DNA of 64,000 nt, from positions 62,953,394 to 63,017,393 of the forward strand of contig JAIOJX010000006.1 in the NCBI GenBank assembly GCA_022376925.1, in the 5' to 3' direction. This stretch comes from Tragulus kanchil (Eukaryota > Chordata > Mammalia > Artiodactyla > Tragulidae). Shown piece by piece: positions 47,226 to 59,261 of the stretch. The position numbers were made by a program, and so were the translations under genes. Position 1 is the first letter of the stretch. Every line of letters starts with the position of its first letter. The notes below the pieces were generated by a model that searched no databases, was not told the origin of the DNA, and saw only the letters and a list, made by a program, of their open reading frames with translations.

Positions 47226-48872
47226 TTGTTTGTGTCTCGCCTGGCTGTTGGGTGATACTGGGTCTTGTTTGCAGGTGAATATTCCCTAGTGTTGGGCATT
47301 CTCTGGTAGTGTAGGGTCTTGGAGTCAGTGATTATTTTCTGAGGTTCCTGGGTTTGATCTCTGGCCAGAGAATGGAGATTCCACATCTGGTTTGCTGTAG
47401 CATTCAGTGGTTTTAGGCCAAATATAAACATATGAAGGACAAAAGGCTCATCCCTGATAAACGGCAATTATAAAATTGTGCAAATATTATCTAACATAAT
47501 GAAAAAAAAAAACATGCATACACACCTATAACCAAACCTGAACAGTCTAAAAAGGATAACGTACAGGAGATTGTTCTGCAAAAGACGCAACCAAAGCTGA
47601 TACCCAACCATTAAGATCTAACCTAATTAAAACACAGCCCGGAAAAACAAAACTAGAACAAGTTCTCAGCTGGCAGTACAGCAATGAAAGCAGTTATTAA
47701 CTAAAAAATATGTTGGGGAAGAGAAGAAGTAGAACGGATAGGTAATGAAGAGAAATGGAATTGTGTTGCAGGTATGTAGGGGTAGCTAACATATTTGTAT
47801 GAAAGTTTCGTACAGCAGGAAGACAACAGTAGAGAAAGCAAAGAAAGGAATGGTTGTAAAGAGAATAATAGTAGATATTAAACATTTCAACAGTTAAAGT
47901 GAGGAGAGAGAAAACTGTGGTAAAAGGAAAAAAAAAATCTCTGGTACTCAGTTCTGAGTTTATCGTTTATCTGCTCATCTGTGTGTGGATAGTCCACCAG
48001 AGTTTGCTCCTGAGGCTGTCCTAGAAGCTTTGAGTCTGTCCTAGAGGGGGCCATGTGTTGGGGTGGGGCAGCCACCTAGATCTCATTTCCCATTGATAAC
48101 CTAATTTTCAGGTTAGTAGGCATGGGTCCTTGCAGTTACTCTAATTTGGTGGCCAGGAAAGCTGGAAATGTGTTGTCCTGGCAGTGTGTAGGGCCTACAG
48201 AGGCTCTGCCAAGCTGTTCCCAGCACCCTGGGTAGCGCTCTGAACCACACTCTAGACCCCTGCACAGCTAATGGGTCTCTCCAGTGGCGCTCCCCGCCAG
48301 GGCCACTCTCTGTTTTAACCACACTTCTCCGCCCAGTTCACTCTTCTCTGCCAGGTCTGCCCCTCTCTGCTCTGTCGCCTTTTCCAGGTCCTCTGCTTGA
48401 GCTGCTGCAGGGGAAGGAATATGGGGCTTTGGGGAAAGCTCATGTGGTTTGCTCTCAGTCTGTGGGGTGTTTATGGCCTGAGAGTTTCATTTTGCTTTTC
48501 CTAAGGTTCCTCCATTCTGTTTAGCTGCCCTTGTGAGGGTACTTCCTGGGAGGATGTTTCTTCCTGCTTCTCACCTCCCTCCCTCCCATGGGGCTCAGGC
48601 TTCTCTTGAGCACTCCTTTGTCTTTTCTTTGCCCTTTTTTATGTCTCTATCCTTTTCCTACCTTGTTCCAGTCAGCCCAGCTTACCTCCTGGTGACCTGA
48701 GGTCTTCTTTTGTTGTCTAGGGACTGGATTGTAGGATTGTTCCATATCGTGATTTGTTTTTGGTGAACCTGTTAGGGAGTTGGCGATATCCCCATCTTAA
48801 TTCCTCCGCCATCTTCGAGAGTGGACTATAGTAAATTATTTTGATTTAAAAAAATGTTATTTCTTTGAGTTT

Positions 48873-49320
48873 CTTTTTTAAATTTTTTTATTGGATTATC
48901 ATTGATGTACAATATTGTGTTAGTTTCAGGTGTATAGCAAAGTGAATCAGTTCTACATATACATTTGTGCTGTGTGCTAGAATCACTTCAGTCCTGTCTT
49001 TTCTTTGTGACTCTGTGAACTGTAGCCCACCTGGCTCTTCTGACAATGAGATTATTCAGGCAAGAATACTGAAGTGGGTTGCCATGACCTTCTCCAGGGG
49101 ATCTTCCTGACCCAAGAAAACCCACATCTTTTATGTCTCCTACATTAGCAAGTGGGTTCTTTATCAGTAGTGCCACCTGAGAAGCCCATACTTATACATA
49201 TATCCACTCTTTTTTAGATTCTTTTCCCATATAGGTCATATATAATGGGATGTTACTCAGCCATAGAAAATAATGCAATAATGCCTTTTGCAGCAACATG
49301 GATGGACCTTGAACTGTTTC
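48873..49320. mobile_element. Artiodactyl L1 3'-region fragments around a Bov-tA; duplicate from ~49970
   Basis: Left of the SINE, TGATGTACAATATTGTGTTA and TTTCAGGTGTATAGCAAAGT are reverse L1 3' UTR. Right of it, ATGGGATGTTACTCAGCCAT and CAGCAACATGGATGGACC are sense-like L1 ORF2-end/3' region text. The arrangement suggests an internally rearranged (inverted) L1 insertion. Confidence 0.55.
48968..49187 (-). mobile_element. Bov-tA SINE; duplicate at ~50048-50267
   Basis: AATCACTTCAGTCCTGTCTT, CAGGCAAGAATACTGAAGTG and a reversed head GTGCCACCTGAGAAGCCC. It is inserted in an antisense L1 3' UTR piece that resumes after it. Confidence 0.88.
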
Positions 49321-49444
49321 TTTTAAGGAATTTATATTTTTATTCAAGAAGTTATAAGACTTTAATGTCTGTGATTGAAAAAACTATATTCCATTCTTTC
49401 TGATTTTTATTACCTTGGCAGAATAATTCAAAATGAGATCTGTT

Positions 49445-49562
49445 TAATATCTGCATCAGAATCACCTGGTTTGTTTAAACTGTCCGGTGCCCCACTCCAG
49501 AACTGCTGAGCCAGAAGGTATTGTCAGGAAGCTAGGAGTCTGAATTTGGCATACCCCCAGGT
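49445..49562 (+). mobile_element. MER5-like hAT-Charlie MITE fragment; duplicate at ~50525-50642
   Basis: CTGCATCAGAATCACCTGGT, GCCCCACTCCAGAACTGCTG and TAGGAGTCTGAATTTGGCAT fit the middle of MER5-type elements, here diverged and lacking the terminal inverted repeats. Confidence 0.6.
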
Positions 49563-51253
49563 AACAGATATTTAGGAGCTGAGATTTTTTTTTTTCTTTG
49601 ATTTTCAATATGTGATAAAATGAATCTCTGTTTTTTTCCTTGTTAAACTTTTCATTATGTAATGTTCAAGCTATTCAGTTAGGGTGTTGCTTGGTTTAAA
49701 ATAACTTTTTTTGAGGGTTGTAACCTTCTCTCTCCACCCTGTGTACAAGACTCACAATCTTATCAGGTCATAATCTCCTAATAGTACCATAGTCCTAAAC
49801 TCTAATGAAGCTCATCTTACATTATACTTTTATTAAAAGTTTGCATGTATATGACACCCTCCACTTCCAGCAGACTGTAAGCTTCTTAAGAATGAGTGTG
49901 CACAGCACATAATAGGTTGTTATATAATAAATTTGCATCTTAGTTTTTGTTTAAAATTTCTTTTTTTTTTTTGGATTATCATTGATGTACAATATTGTGT
50001 TAGTTTCAGGTGTATAGCAAAGTGAATCAGTTCTACATATACATTTGTGCTGTGTGCTAGAATCACTTCAGTCCTGTCTTTTCTTTGTGACTCTGTGAAC
50101 TGTAGCCCACCTGGCTCTTCTGACAATGAGATTATTCAGGCAAGAATACTGAAGTGGGTTGCCATGACCTTCTCCAGGGGATCTTCCTGACCCAAGAAAA
50201 CCCACATCTTTTATGTCTCCTACATTAGCAAGTGGGTTCTTTATCAGTAGTGCCACCTGAGAAGCCCATACTTATACATATATCCACTCTTTTTTAGATT
50301 CTTTTCCCATATAGGTCATATATAATGGGATGTTACTCAGCCATAGAAAATAATGCAATAATGCCTTTTGCAGCAACATGGATGGACCTTGAACTGTTTC
50401 TTTTAAGGAATTTATATTTTTATTCAAGAAGTTATAAGACTTTAATGTCTGTGATTGAAAAAACTATATTCCATTCTTTCTGATTTTTATTACCTTGGCA
50501 GAATAATTCAAAATGAGATCTGTTTAATATCTGCATCAGAATCACCTGGTTTGTTTAAACTGTCCGGTGCCCCACTCCAGAACTGCTGAGCCAGAAGGTA
50601 TTGTCAGGAAGCTAGGAGTCTGAATTTGGCATACCCCCAGGTAACAGATATTTAGGAGCTGAGATTTTTTTTTTTCTTTGATTTTCAATATGTGATAAAA
50701 TGAATCTCTGTTTTTTTTTCCTTGTTAAACTTTTCATTATGTAATGTTCAAGCTATTCAGTTAGGGTGTTGCTTGGTTTAAAATAACTTTTTTTGAGGGT
50801 TGTAACCTTCTCTCTCCACCCTGTGTACAAGACTCACAATCTTATCAGGTCATAATCTCCTAATAGTACCATAGTCCTAAACTCTAATGAAGCTCATCTT
50901 ACATTATACTTTTATTAAAAGTTTGCATGTATATGACACCCTCCACTTCCAGCAGACTGTAAGCTTCTTAAGAATGAGTGTGCACAGCACATAATAGGTT
51001 GTTATATAATAAATGTTTCTTATTATGAATACCAAATAGGTTTTATATTACTATTTAACAGCTTCATATCTATTAAATATATATACTCAGCATGGGGAAA
51101 CACCTAGACATAGATTTACTTATATATTTTTGGTATCTTTTTTTCTGGGTACATAGGAGGAAATTAAACCATTTTGCTTTTCTCACAATATGAGTAAAAT
51201 AAGAATTCACACTTTTTCTTAATGATTTAATATAAAATTCAGCAAATATTTAA

Positions 51254-53422
51254 TTTATACATTAAAGTAAAACAGCAAGAAAAAAACCAAGTCTTCACTC
51301 AATCTTATTTCTGGAAGAACGGCTCAGCAGGGCTGAGCAAGATTGTGTTTACAAACCTGGTTTCCATAGCTGGGTGAGCATTTGTAGTGATGAATAACCT
51401 TTTATAACCATCTGGGCCATTGTCTCCTGATGTGTTCTTATTTTTGGCCAGAAAATGAAGTTGGCAAAATGATACAAATATTACATCCTAAGTCACTCTA
51501 GATACAGCCAAGAATTTTGGTTTTCAAAACAGAAATATGTAGCTAGTAAATCTAAGTGGAAATTTTCTTATTTTTAGGCAAATGATTTCTTTTTTTCTAA
51601 TTAAAAGCACATGTAGATAGATGTTGTTTTGGGATATATAAGTAACTGAAAATAAGTTTCCTGTTTCTGTTTCATCTATTAGCATTTAACAGACAAATAT
51701 CTCCTTTTCTCTAGTTCTGTCTGAGAATAACAACTGGAGAAAGAAGAACAAAAACACCCCAAAACCAGCAGAAGAAGGGAAATCATAAAGATCAGAGCAG
51801 AAATAAATGAAAAAGAAATGAAATAGTAAAGATAAATAAAACAAAAGCTGGTTCTTCGAAAAGGTCAATAAAATTGACACACCATTGGCCAGACTCATCA
51901 AGAAAAAGAGAGAGAAGAACCAGATCACCAAAATCAAAAATGAAAAAGGAGAGATTACAACAGATAATGCAGAAATCCAAAGGATTATAAGAGACTATTG
52001 TGAAAAACTCTGTGGCAACAAATTGGGCAACCTGGAAGAAATGGACAGTTTCTTAGAGAAGATTAATCTCGCAAGACTCAACCAGGAAGAAATAGAAGCT
52101 ATGAACAAGCCAATCACAAGCTCAGAAATCGACCTTGTGATCAAAAATCTACCCAAAAATAAAAGCCCAGAACCAGATGGTTTCACAAGTGAATTCTACC
52201 AAACATTTAAGGAAGAGCTAATGCCTGTCCTTCTAAAACTCTTCCAAAAAATTGCACAGGAAGGAACACTTCCAAACACATTCTACGAGGCCACACTCAC
52301 CCTGATACCAAAGCCAGGCAAAGCACAAAAAAACACATTCTAGAGCCACAACTTTATACATTAAAGTAAAACAGCAAGAAAAAAACCAAGTCTTCACTCA
52401 ATCTTATTTCTGGAAGAACGGCTCAGCAGGGCTGAGCAAGATTGTGTTTACAAACCTGGTTTCCATAGCTGGGTGAGCATTTGTAGTGATGAATAACCTT
52501 TTATAACCATCTGGGCCATTGTCTCCTGATGTGTTCTTATTTTTGGCCAGAAAATGAAGTTGGCAAAATGATACAAATATTACATCCTAAGTCACTCTAG
52601 ATACAGCCAAGAATTTTGGTTTTCAAAACAGAAATATGTAGCTAGTAAATCTAAGTGGAAATTTTCTTATTTTTAGGCAAATGATTTCTTTTTTTCTAAT
52701 TAAAAGCACATGTAGATAGATGTTGTTTTGGGATATATAAGTAACTGAAAATAAGTTTCCTGTTTCTGTTTCATCTATTAGCATTTAACAGACAAATATC
52801 TCCTTTTCTCTAGTTCTGTCTGAGAATAACAACTGGAGAAAGAAGAACAAAAACACCCCAAAACCAGCAGAAGAAGGGAAATCATAAAGATCAGAGCAGA
52901 AATAAATGAAAAAGAAATGAAATAGTAAAGATAAATAAAACAAAAGCTGGTTCTTCGAAAAGGTCAATAAAATTGACACACCATTGGCCAGACTCATCAA
53001 GAAAAAGAGAGAGAAGAACCAGATCACCAAAATCAAAAATGAAAAAGGAGAGATTACAACAGATAATGCAGAAATCCAAAGGATTATAAGAGACTATTGT
53101 GAAAAACTCTGTGGCAACAAATTGGGCAACCTGGAAGAAATGGACAGTTTCTTAGAGAAGATTAATCTCGCAAGACTCAACCAGGAAGAAATAGAAGCTA
53201 TGAACAAGCCAATCACAAGCTCAGAAATCGACCTTGTGATCAAAAATCTACCCAAAAATAAAAGCCCAGAACCAGATGGTTTCACAAGTGAATTCTACCA
53301 AACATTTAAGGAAGAGCTAATGCCTGTCCTTCTAAAACTCTTCCAAAAAATTGCACAGGAAGGAACACTTCCAAACACATTCTACGAGGCCACCATCACC
53401 CTGATACCAAAGCCAGGCAAAG
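51254..53422. repeat. Tandem duplication 13 (offset 1099 bp) across the L1 5' junction
   Basis: 51254-52323 and 52353-53422 match. The 29-bp spacer (52324-52352) reads like an error-rich copy of the real continuation after 53422, with a shared CACAAAAAAA run and degenerate matches after it. CCACACTCACC in copy 1 replaces CCACCATCACC. Confidence 0.97.
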
Positions 53423-54723
53423 ACAACACAAAAAAAGAAAATTATAGGCCAATTTCACTGATGAATCTAGACGCCAAAATCCTCAACAAAATCTTAGCAA
53501 ACAGAATTCAACAACACATCAAAAAGCTCATTCATCACGATCAGGTTGGGTTCATTCCAGGCATGCAAGGATTCCTCAATATCCGCAAATCAATCAATGT
53601 GATACACCATATCAACAAATTGAGAGACAAAAATCACATGATCATCTCAATAGATGCAGAAAAAGCCTTTGAAAAAGTACAGCATCCATTTATGATAAAA
53701 ACTCTTCCAAAAATGGGCATAGAAGGAGCTTATCTTAGCATAGTGAAAGCCATATATGAGAAGCCCACAGTGAACATTATCCTCAATGGTGAAAAACTCA
53801 AAGCATTCCCTCTAAGATCAGGAACAAGACAAGGGTGTCTACTTTCACCACTTTTATTCAACATAGTCCTGGAAGTTCTAGCAACAGCAATAAGAGACGA
53901 GAAAGAAATCAAAGGAATCCAGATTGGAAAAGAAGAAGTCAAACTCTCTCTATTTGCAGATGACATGATATTATACATAGAAAATCCCAAAGACACTATT
54001 ACAAAACTACTAGAGTTAATCAGCGAATTCAGCAAAGTCACAGGATACAAAATCAATATACAGAAATCACTGGCATTCCTATACACAAACAATGAAAAAT
54101 CAGAAAATGAAATCAAAGAGGCAATCTCCTTCACCACTGCAACTAAAAGAATCAAATACCTAGGAATAAACCTATCCAAAGAAACAAAAGAACTAGACAC
54201 AGAAAATTACAAGACACTCATGAGAGACATTAAAGAAGACTTAAACAGATGGAGAGATATTCCATGTTCCTGGGTCGGAAGAATCAATATTGTGAAAATG
54301 ACCATACTACCAAATGTCATCTATAGATTCAGTGCAATCCCTATCAAACTTCCAATAACATTCTTCACAGAACTAGACCAACGAATAACACAGTTCATAT
54401 GGAAACACAAAAGACCTCGAATAGCCAAAGCAATCTTGAGGAAGAAGAATGGAGCTGGAGGGATCAGCCTCCCCAACTTCAGACTCTACTACAAAGCAAC
54501 AGTCATCAAGAGAGTATCGTACTGGCACAAAAACAGAAATATCTACCTATGGAACAAGATAGAGAACCCAGAGATAAACCCGCGCACCTATGCATACCTT
54601 ATTTTTGACAAAGGAGGCGAACATTTAAAATGGGACAAAGACAGCCTCTTCAACAAATGGAGCTATGAAAATTGGACAGCTACATGCAAAAAAATGAAGT
54701 TGGAACATACCCTGACACCATGA
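52939..54723 (+). pseudogene. L1 ORF2 fragment, long open reverse-transcriptase frame
   Basis: An open frame of nearly 600 codons. It reads [20 protein letters not shown], then [17 protein letters not shown] (RT motif region), a GFIPGMQG block, [16 protein letters not shown] (the first catalytic Asp region), [17 protein letters not shown] and FADDMILY (53953 onward, the catalytic Asp pair). The frame ends at a TGA at 54721 where an intact ORF2 would continue, and the C-terminal part lies beyond in-frame stops. There is no start codon in the L1 sense (a TTG near 52984 is incidental). An insertion remnant, not an active gene. Confidence 0.88.
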
Positions 54724-56572
54724 ACAAAGATCAACTCAAAATGAATTAAAGACTTAAATGTAAGGCCAGAAACCATCAAACTCTTAGAGGACAATATAGG
54801 CAAAAACCTCAAGGACATACATGAAAGCAAGACCTTCTCTGACCCACTTACTAGAATAGCAGAACTCAAAAGACAAATGAACATGTGGGACCTCATGAAA
54901 CTTCAAAGCTTTTGTACAGCTAAAGAAATTACAAAAAAGCTGAACAGACAGCCCACAGAGTGGGAGAAAATCATAGCAAATGAAATAACAAAGAATTAAT
55001 CTCCAAAATCTACAAGCAACTCAGACAACTCAGCACTGGAAAAACGAACAACCCAATCAAAAAATGGGAAAAGGACCTAAACAGACACCTCTCTAATGAT
55101 GACATACAGATGGCCCAAAAGCACATGAAACAATGCTCAACTTCATTTATAATTAGAGAAATGCAAATCAAAACTACAATGAGATATCACCTCACACCCG
55201 TCAGAATGGCCGTCATCCACAAATCGACAGACAATAAATGCTAGAGAGGCTGCGGAGGAAAGGGAACACTCCTGCATTGCTGGTGGGAGTGTAAATTGAT
55301 ACAGCCTCTATGGAAGACAGTCTGGAGATTTCTTAAAAAACTAAAAACAGAAGCACCCCATGACCCAGCAATTTCTTAGGCTTATACCCAGATGAAATCA
55401 AATCTGAAAGAAGCACCTGTACCCCAATGTTCATTGCAGCTCTCTATACAATAGCTAGAACATGGAAGGAACCTACGAATGAATGGATAAAATAAGCCAA
55501 AGCAATCTTGAGGAAGAAGAATGGAGCTGGAGGGATCAGCCTCCCCAACTTCAGACTCTACTACAAAGCAACAGTCATCAAGAGAGTATCGTACTGGCAC
55601 AAAAACAGAAATATCTACCTATGGAACAAGATTGAGAACCCAGAGATAAACCCGCGCACCTATGGGTACCTTATTTTTGACAAAGGAGGCGAACATATAA
55701 AATGGGACAAAGACAGCCTCTTCAACAAATGGTGCTGGGAAAATTGGACAGCTACATGCAAAAAAATGAAGTTGGAACATACCCTGACACCATGAACAAA
55801 GATCAACTCAAAATGAATTAAAGACTTAAATGTAAGGCCAGAAACCATCAAACTCTTAGAGGACAATATAGGCAAAAACCTCAAGGACATACATGAAAGC
55901 AAGACCTTCTCTGACCCACTTACTAGAATAGCAGAACTCAAAAGACAAATGAACATGTGGGACCTCATGAAACTTCAAAGCTTTTGTACAGCTAAAGAAA
56001 TTACAAAAAAGCTGAACAGACAGCCCACAGAGTGGGAGAAAATCATAGCAAATGAAATAACAAAGAATTAATCTCCAAAATCTACAAGCAACTCAGACAA
56101 CTCAGCACTGGAAAAACGAACAACCCAATCAAAAAATGGGAAAAGGACCTAAACAGACACCTCTCTAATGATGACATACAGATGGCCCAAAAGCACATGA
56201 AACAATGCTCAACTTCATTTATAATTAGAGAAATGCAAATCAAAACTACAATGAGATATCACCTCACACCCGTCAGAATGGCCGTCATCCACAAATCGAC
56301 AGACAATAAATGCTAGAGAGGCTGCGGAGGAAAGGGAACACTCCTGCATTGCTGGTGGGAGTGTAAATTGATACAGCCTCTATGGAAGACAGTCTGGAGA
56401 TTTCTTAAAAAACTAAAAACAGAAGCACCCCATGACCCAGCAATTTCTTAGGCTTATACCCAGATGAAATCAAATCTGAAAGAAGCACCTGTACCCCAAT
56501 GTTCATTGCAGCTCTCTATACAATAGCTAGAACATGGAAGGAACCTAGATGCCCATCAACGAATGAATGGAT
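54423..56572. repeat. Tandem duplication 14 (offset 1072-1084 bp) inside the sense L1
   Basis: 54423-55488 recurs at 55495-56572. Copy 1 lacks 12 bases (GATGCCCATCAA) only ~18 bp before its end, so offset grows from 1072 to 1084. The duplication repeats the C-terminal ORF2 region of the L1. Confidence 0.96.
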
Positions 56573-58348
56573 CCAAAAGCTCTGGTACATATATACAATG
56601 GAATACTACACTGCTGTAAAGAGAAATGCTGAAGAATTAGCCCTAATGAGGAGGCTGGATCTAGAACGTATCATCAAAAGTGAAGTCAGTCAGAAAGAGA
56701 AGGACAAATACAGTGTATTAACACATATATATGGAATCTAGTAGGATGGTGATGATGGCACATGCAGTGAAGCGACGGAAAGACAGACATGGACAGTGGA
56801 CATATGGACATTGTGGGGAAGGAACAGAAGGTGGGAGGCGTAAAGGAAGTAGCATGAAGGCCTGTACTATCATAAGTGAAGAAAACAGCTCTAGTCATTG
56901 CTCTGTGAGAAAAGGGGATCCTTCAGGGGTGCTGTGTGATGGTTGGGAGGGGTGGGAAGGGGGGGAAATACATATGACTAATCTGGGAACATACATATCT
57001 GTAAACAACAAAACTCTGTAAAAGTTAAAAGCAAAATAAAGGTTTTTTTTTTAAAAAAAAAAAAAAAAACAGTGTACAAAAATCAATGAAAATAAATAAA
57101 CCTTAGATTGAGAATAAAAGTTTGGAGATGTTGTACATGGGCTTGTGAATTAACAGACTATCTTATTCTTACAGAGTTAAGCCTTAGTGATCACTCTTGA
57201 ACGAGTTTAATCGAATACCAAGAGATGTTCTATTTGTACCCCACGTTCTGTATATCCAGATTCTATCTTATTGTCAGATTCTTACCAAAAGAGAAATGCA
57301 AATCAAAACTACAATGAGATATCACCTCACACCCGTCAGAATGGCCGTCATCCACAAATCGACAGACAATAAATGCTAGAGAGGCTGCGGAGGAAAGGGA
57401 ACACTCCTGCATTGCTGGTGGGAGTGTAAATTGATACAGCCTCTATGGAAGACAGTCTGGAGATTTCTTAAAAAACTAAAAACAGAAGCACCCCATGACC
57501 CAGCAATTTCTTAGGCTTATACCCAGATGAAATCAAATCTGAAAGAAGCACCTGTACCCCAATGTTCATTGCAGCTCTCTATACAATAGCTAGAACATGG
57601 AAGGAACCTAGATGCCCATCAACGAATGAATGGATCCAAAAGCTCTGGTACATATATACAATGGAATACTACACTGCTGTAAAGAGAAATGCTGAAGAAT
57701 TAGCCCTAATGAGGAGGCTGGATCTAGAACGTATCATCAAAAGTGAAGTCAGTCAGAAAGAGAAGGACAAATACAGTGTATTAACACATATATATGGAAT
57801 CTAGTAGGATGCTGATGATAGCACACGCAGTGAAACGACGGAAAGACAGACATGGACAGTGGACATATGGACATTGTGGGGAAGGAACAGAAGGTGGGAG
57901 GCGTAAAGGAAGTAGCATGAAGGCCTGTACTATCATAAGTGAAGAAAACAGCTCTAGTCATTGCTCTGTGAGAAAAGGGGATCCTTCAGGGGTGCTGTGT
58001 GATGGTTGGGAGGGGTGGGAAGGGGGGGATATACATATGACTAATCTGGGAACATACATATCTGTAAACAACAAAACTCTGTAAAAGTTAAAAGCAAAAT
58101 AAAGGTTTTTTTTTTAAAAAAAAAAAAAAAAAAAACAGTGTACAAAAATCAATGAAAATAAATAAACCTTAGATTGAGAATAAAAGTTTGGAGATGTTGT
58201 ACATGGGCTTGTGAATTAACAGACTATCTTATTCTTACAGAGTTAAGCCTTAGTGATCACTCTTGAACGAGTTTAATGCGAATACCAAGAGATGTTCTAT
58301 TTGTACCCCACGTTCTGTATATCCAGATTCTATCTTATTGTCAGATTC
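56227..58348. repeat. Tandem duplication 15 (offset 1063-1067 bp) across the L1 3' end
   Basis: 56227-57281 recurs at 57290-58348. The A-tail length differs, and one base is missing in copy 1 (TTTAATCG against TTTAATGCG). The 8-bp spacer TTACCAAA reads like a noisy AGTTCACAAAA, the real flank after 58348. Confidence 0.97.
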
Positions 58349-58532
58349 AGTTCACAAAACCATCTCCAAGCAACTGCATGGCATCCCTCCTACTTAAAGG
58401 GAAGAAGGAAACTAATATTTTAAGATCCTGTTATGTGCTTAGTACTTTAAAAATATTATCTCATTTACTCTGTACAATTCTTGAGGATTTTATAATCCTC
58501 AGCTGACAAATCTACACTCAAAAAATCACACA

Positions 58533-58580
58533 GATGATAACTGAGTTTGATAACTCAGATGATAACTGAGATGATAACTA
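58533..58580. repeat. GATGATAACTGA short tandem repeat
   Basis: Degenerate units of 11-16 bp built on GATAACTSAG: GATGATAACTGAGTTT, GATAACTCA, GATGATAACTGA, GATGATAACTAG. Confidence 0.8.
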
Positions 58581-58738
58581 GTACTTAATGACAAGATTTT
58601 TATTTTCAAGTCTGGTCTGATTATTACTGTTTCAGAATCTAGTACTACATAGTAAGAGGTCAGCGAGTCTTCATTGGATGAATGAAGGAAGGAATTCCAT
58701 GGATAACTAATGAATATCACCCTGAGTCTCTCAAAAGC

Positions 58739-58805
58739 TTCCTTTTTCCCCTCCTCCCTCCTACTCTCACTGCCTCTCTCTGGCTCTCTTTCCTTCTCTC
58801 TTTTC
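58739..58805. repeat. Polypyrimidine tract
   Basis: Almost pure C/T (CTTCCTTTTTCCCCTCCTCC onward with CTCTCTCT and CCTTCTCTC units), with few interrupting purines. Confidence 0.8.
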
Positions 58806-59261
58806 CCTATGGTAAACATTTATATAAATGGATTTGGGGCTTATAATGACCCACCTTTCTCCAATGAGTAGAAGTTATCTCCAAAATATGTTCTTAACAC
58901 AAAGTACTCCATCCCTTGTTGGCCTTTTTCTGGAAAAGAAAGGTCAGTAATTTGTGAGGCAGCCTATTTCATTCTTGTATGGTCCTTATTAGAAAGGCTT
59001 TCCTTGTACTGAGATAAAATATTCTTCTTAGTGGAAAAATAGCAAGTATCGTGGGGATAGCATAGGTCTTGGATCAGAAAATTGGATTTGAACTCTGACA
59101 TTTTCACTTTAGGCAAGCACCAACTTTTCTGAACCTGCTACGTCACCTAAAAAATGGTGGTAGTTTGTAGTGCCTGCATTGCCTAATGCTCAGGGTCTTT
59201 ATGAGAGCTACATTCTGTGTTTCACAGAACATGGGGCAGTTTTTTGCAAAGAATGGAAGTG

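Larger units (their letters stand above)
40150..48830 (-). mobile_element. Near full-length L1 (ruminant L1-BT type), antisense, ORFs broken
   Basis: From right to left (5' to 3' of the element): a GC-richer 5' UTR (~47.3-48.83 kb, beginning at CTCTCGAAGATGGCGGAGG read on the - strand), ORF1 remnants at 46.48-47.23 kb (e.g. EEENKVQRMKRAEDSSRDLW and an RNA-binding-like KEARE end), ORF2 pieces from ~46.0 down to 40.64 kb in several frames, and a 3' UTR ending in a T-rich tract at ~40.16-40.2 kb. Frameshifts and stops occur throughout both frames, so it is inactive. Two SINEs are nested in it and duplication 11 repeats 1.1 kb of it. All + strand open frames here are antisense shadows. Confidence 0.85.
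48890..51014. repeat. Tandem duplication 12 (offset 1080-1082 bp)
   Basis: 48890-49932 recurs at 49970-51014. The only clear internal change is the length of a T run. The ~37-bp spacer is T-rich and resembles the T-rich sequence in front of copy 1. Confidence 0.97.
52834..57070 (+). mobile_element. 5'-truncated L1, sense, with A tail (spurious first part also at 51735-52323)
   Basis: The element enters within ORF2 (AACAACTGGAGAAAGAAGAA) and runs through the reverse-transcriptase domain, C-terminal region and 3' UTR (ends CTCTGTAAAAGTTAAAAGC, AAATAAAGG, then A tail at ~57050). Duplications 13, 14 and 15 repeat its 5' end, middle and 3' end, so the true element is about 3.1 kb. No ORF1 or endonuclease is present. 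Confidence 0.9.
58349..59257. other. Intergenic sequence with a minisatellite-like block
   Basis: No gene or SINE was recognised. The pyrimidine-rich strand at 58739-58805 makes an open frame on the - strand (58526-58819) that is low complexity (Arg/Glu-rich) and not credible. Confidence 0.4.

Noticed and set aside
52984..54723. An active retroelement reverse-transcriptase gene
   Set aside because: The element lacks a 5' UTR, ORF1, endonuclease domain and an ATG start, and its C-terminal part follows in-frame stops.
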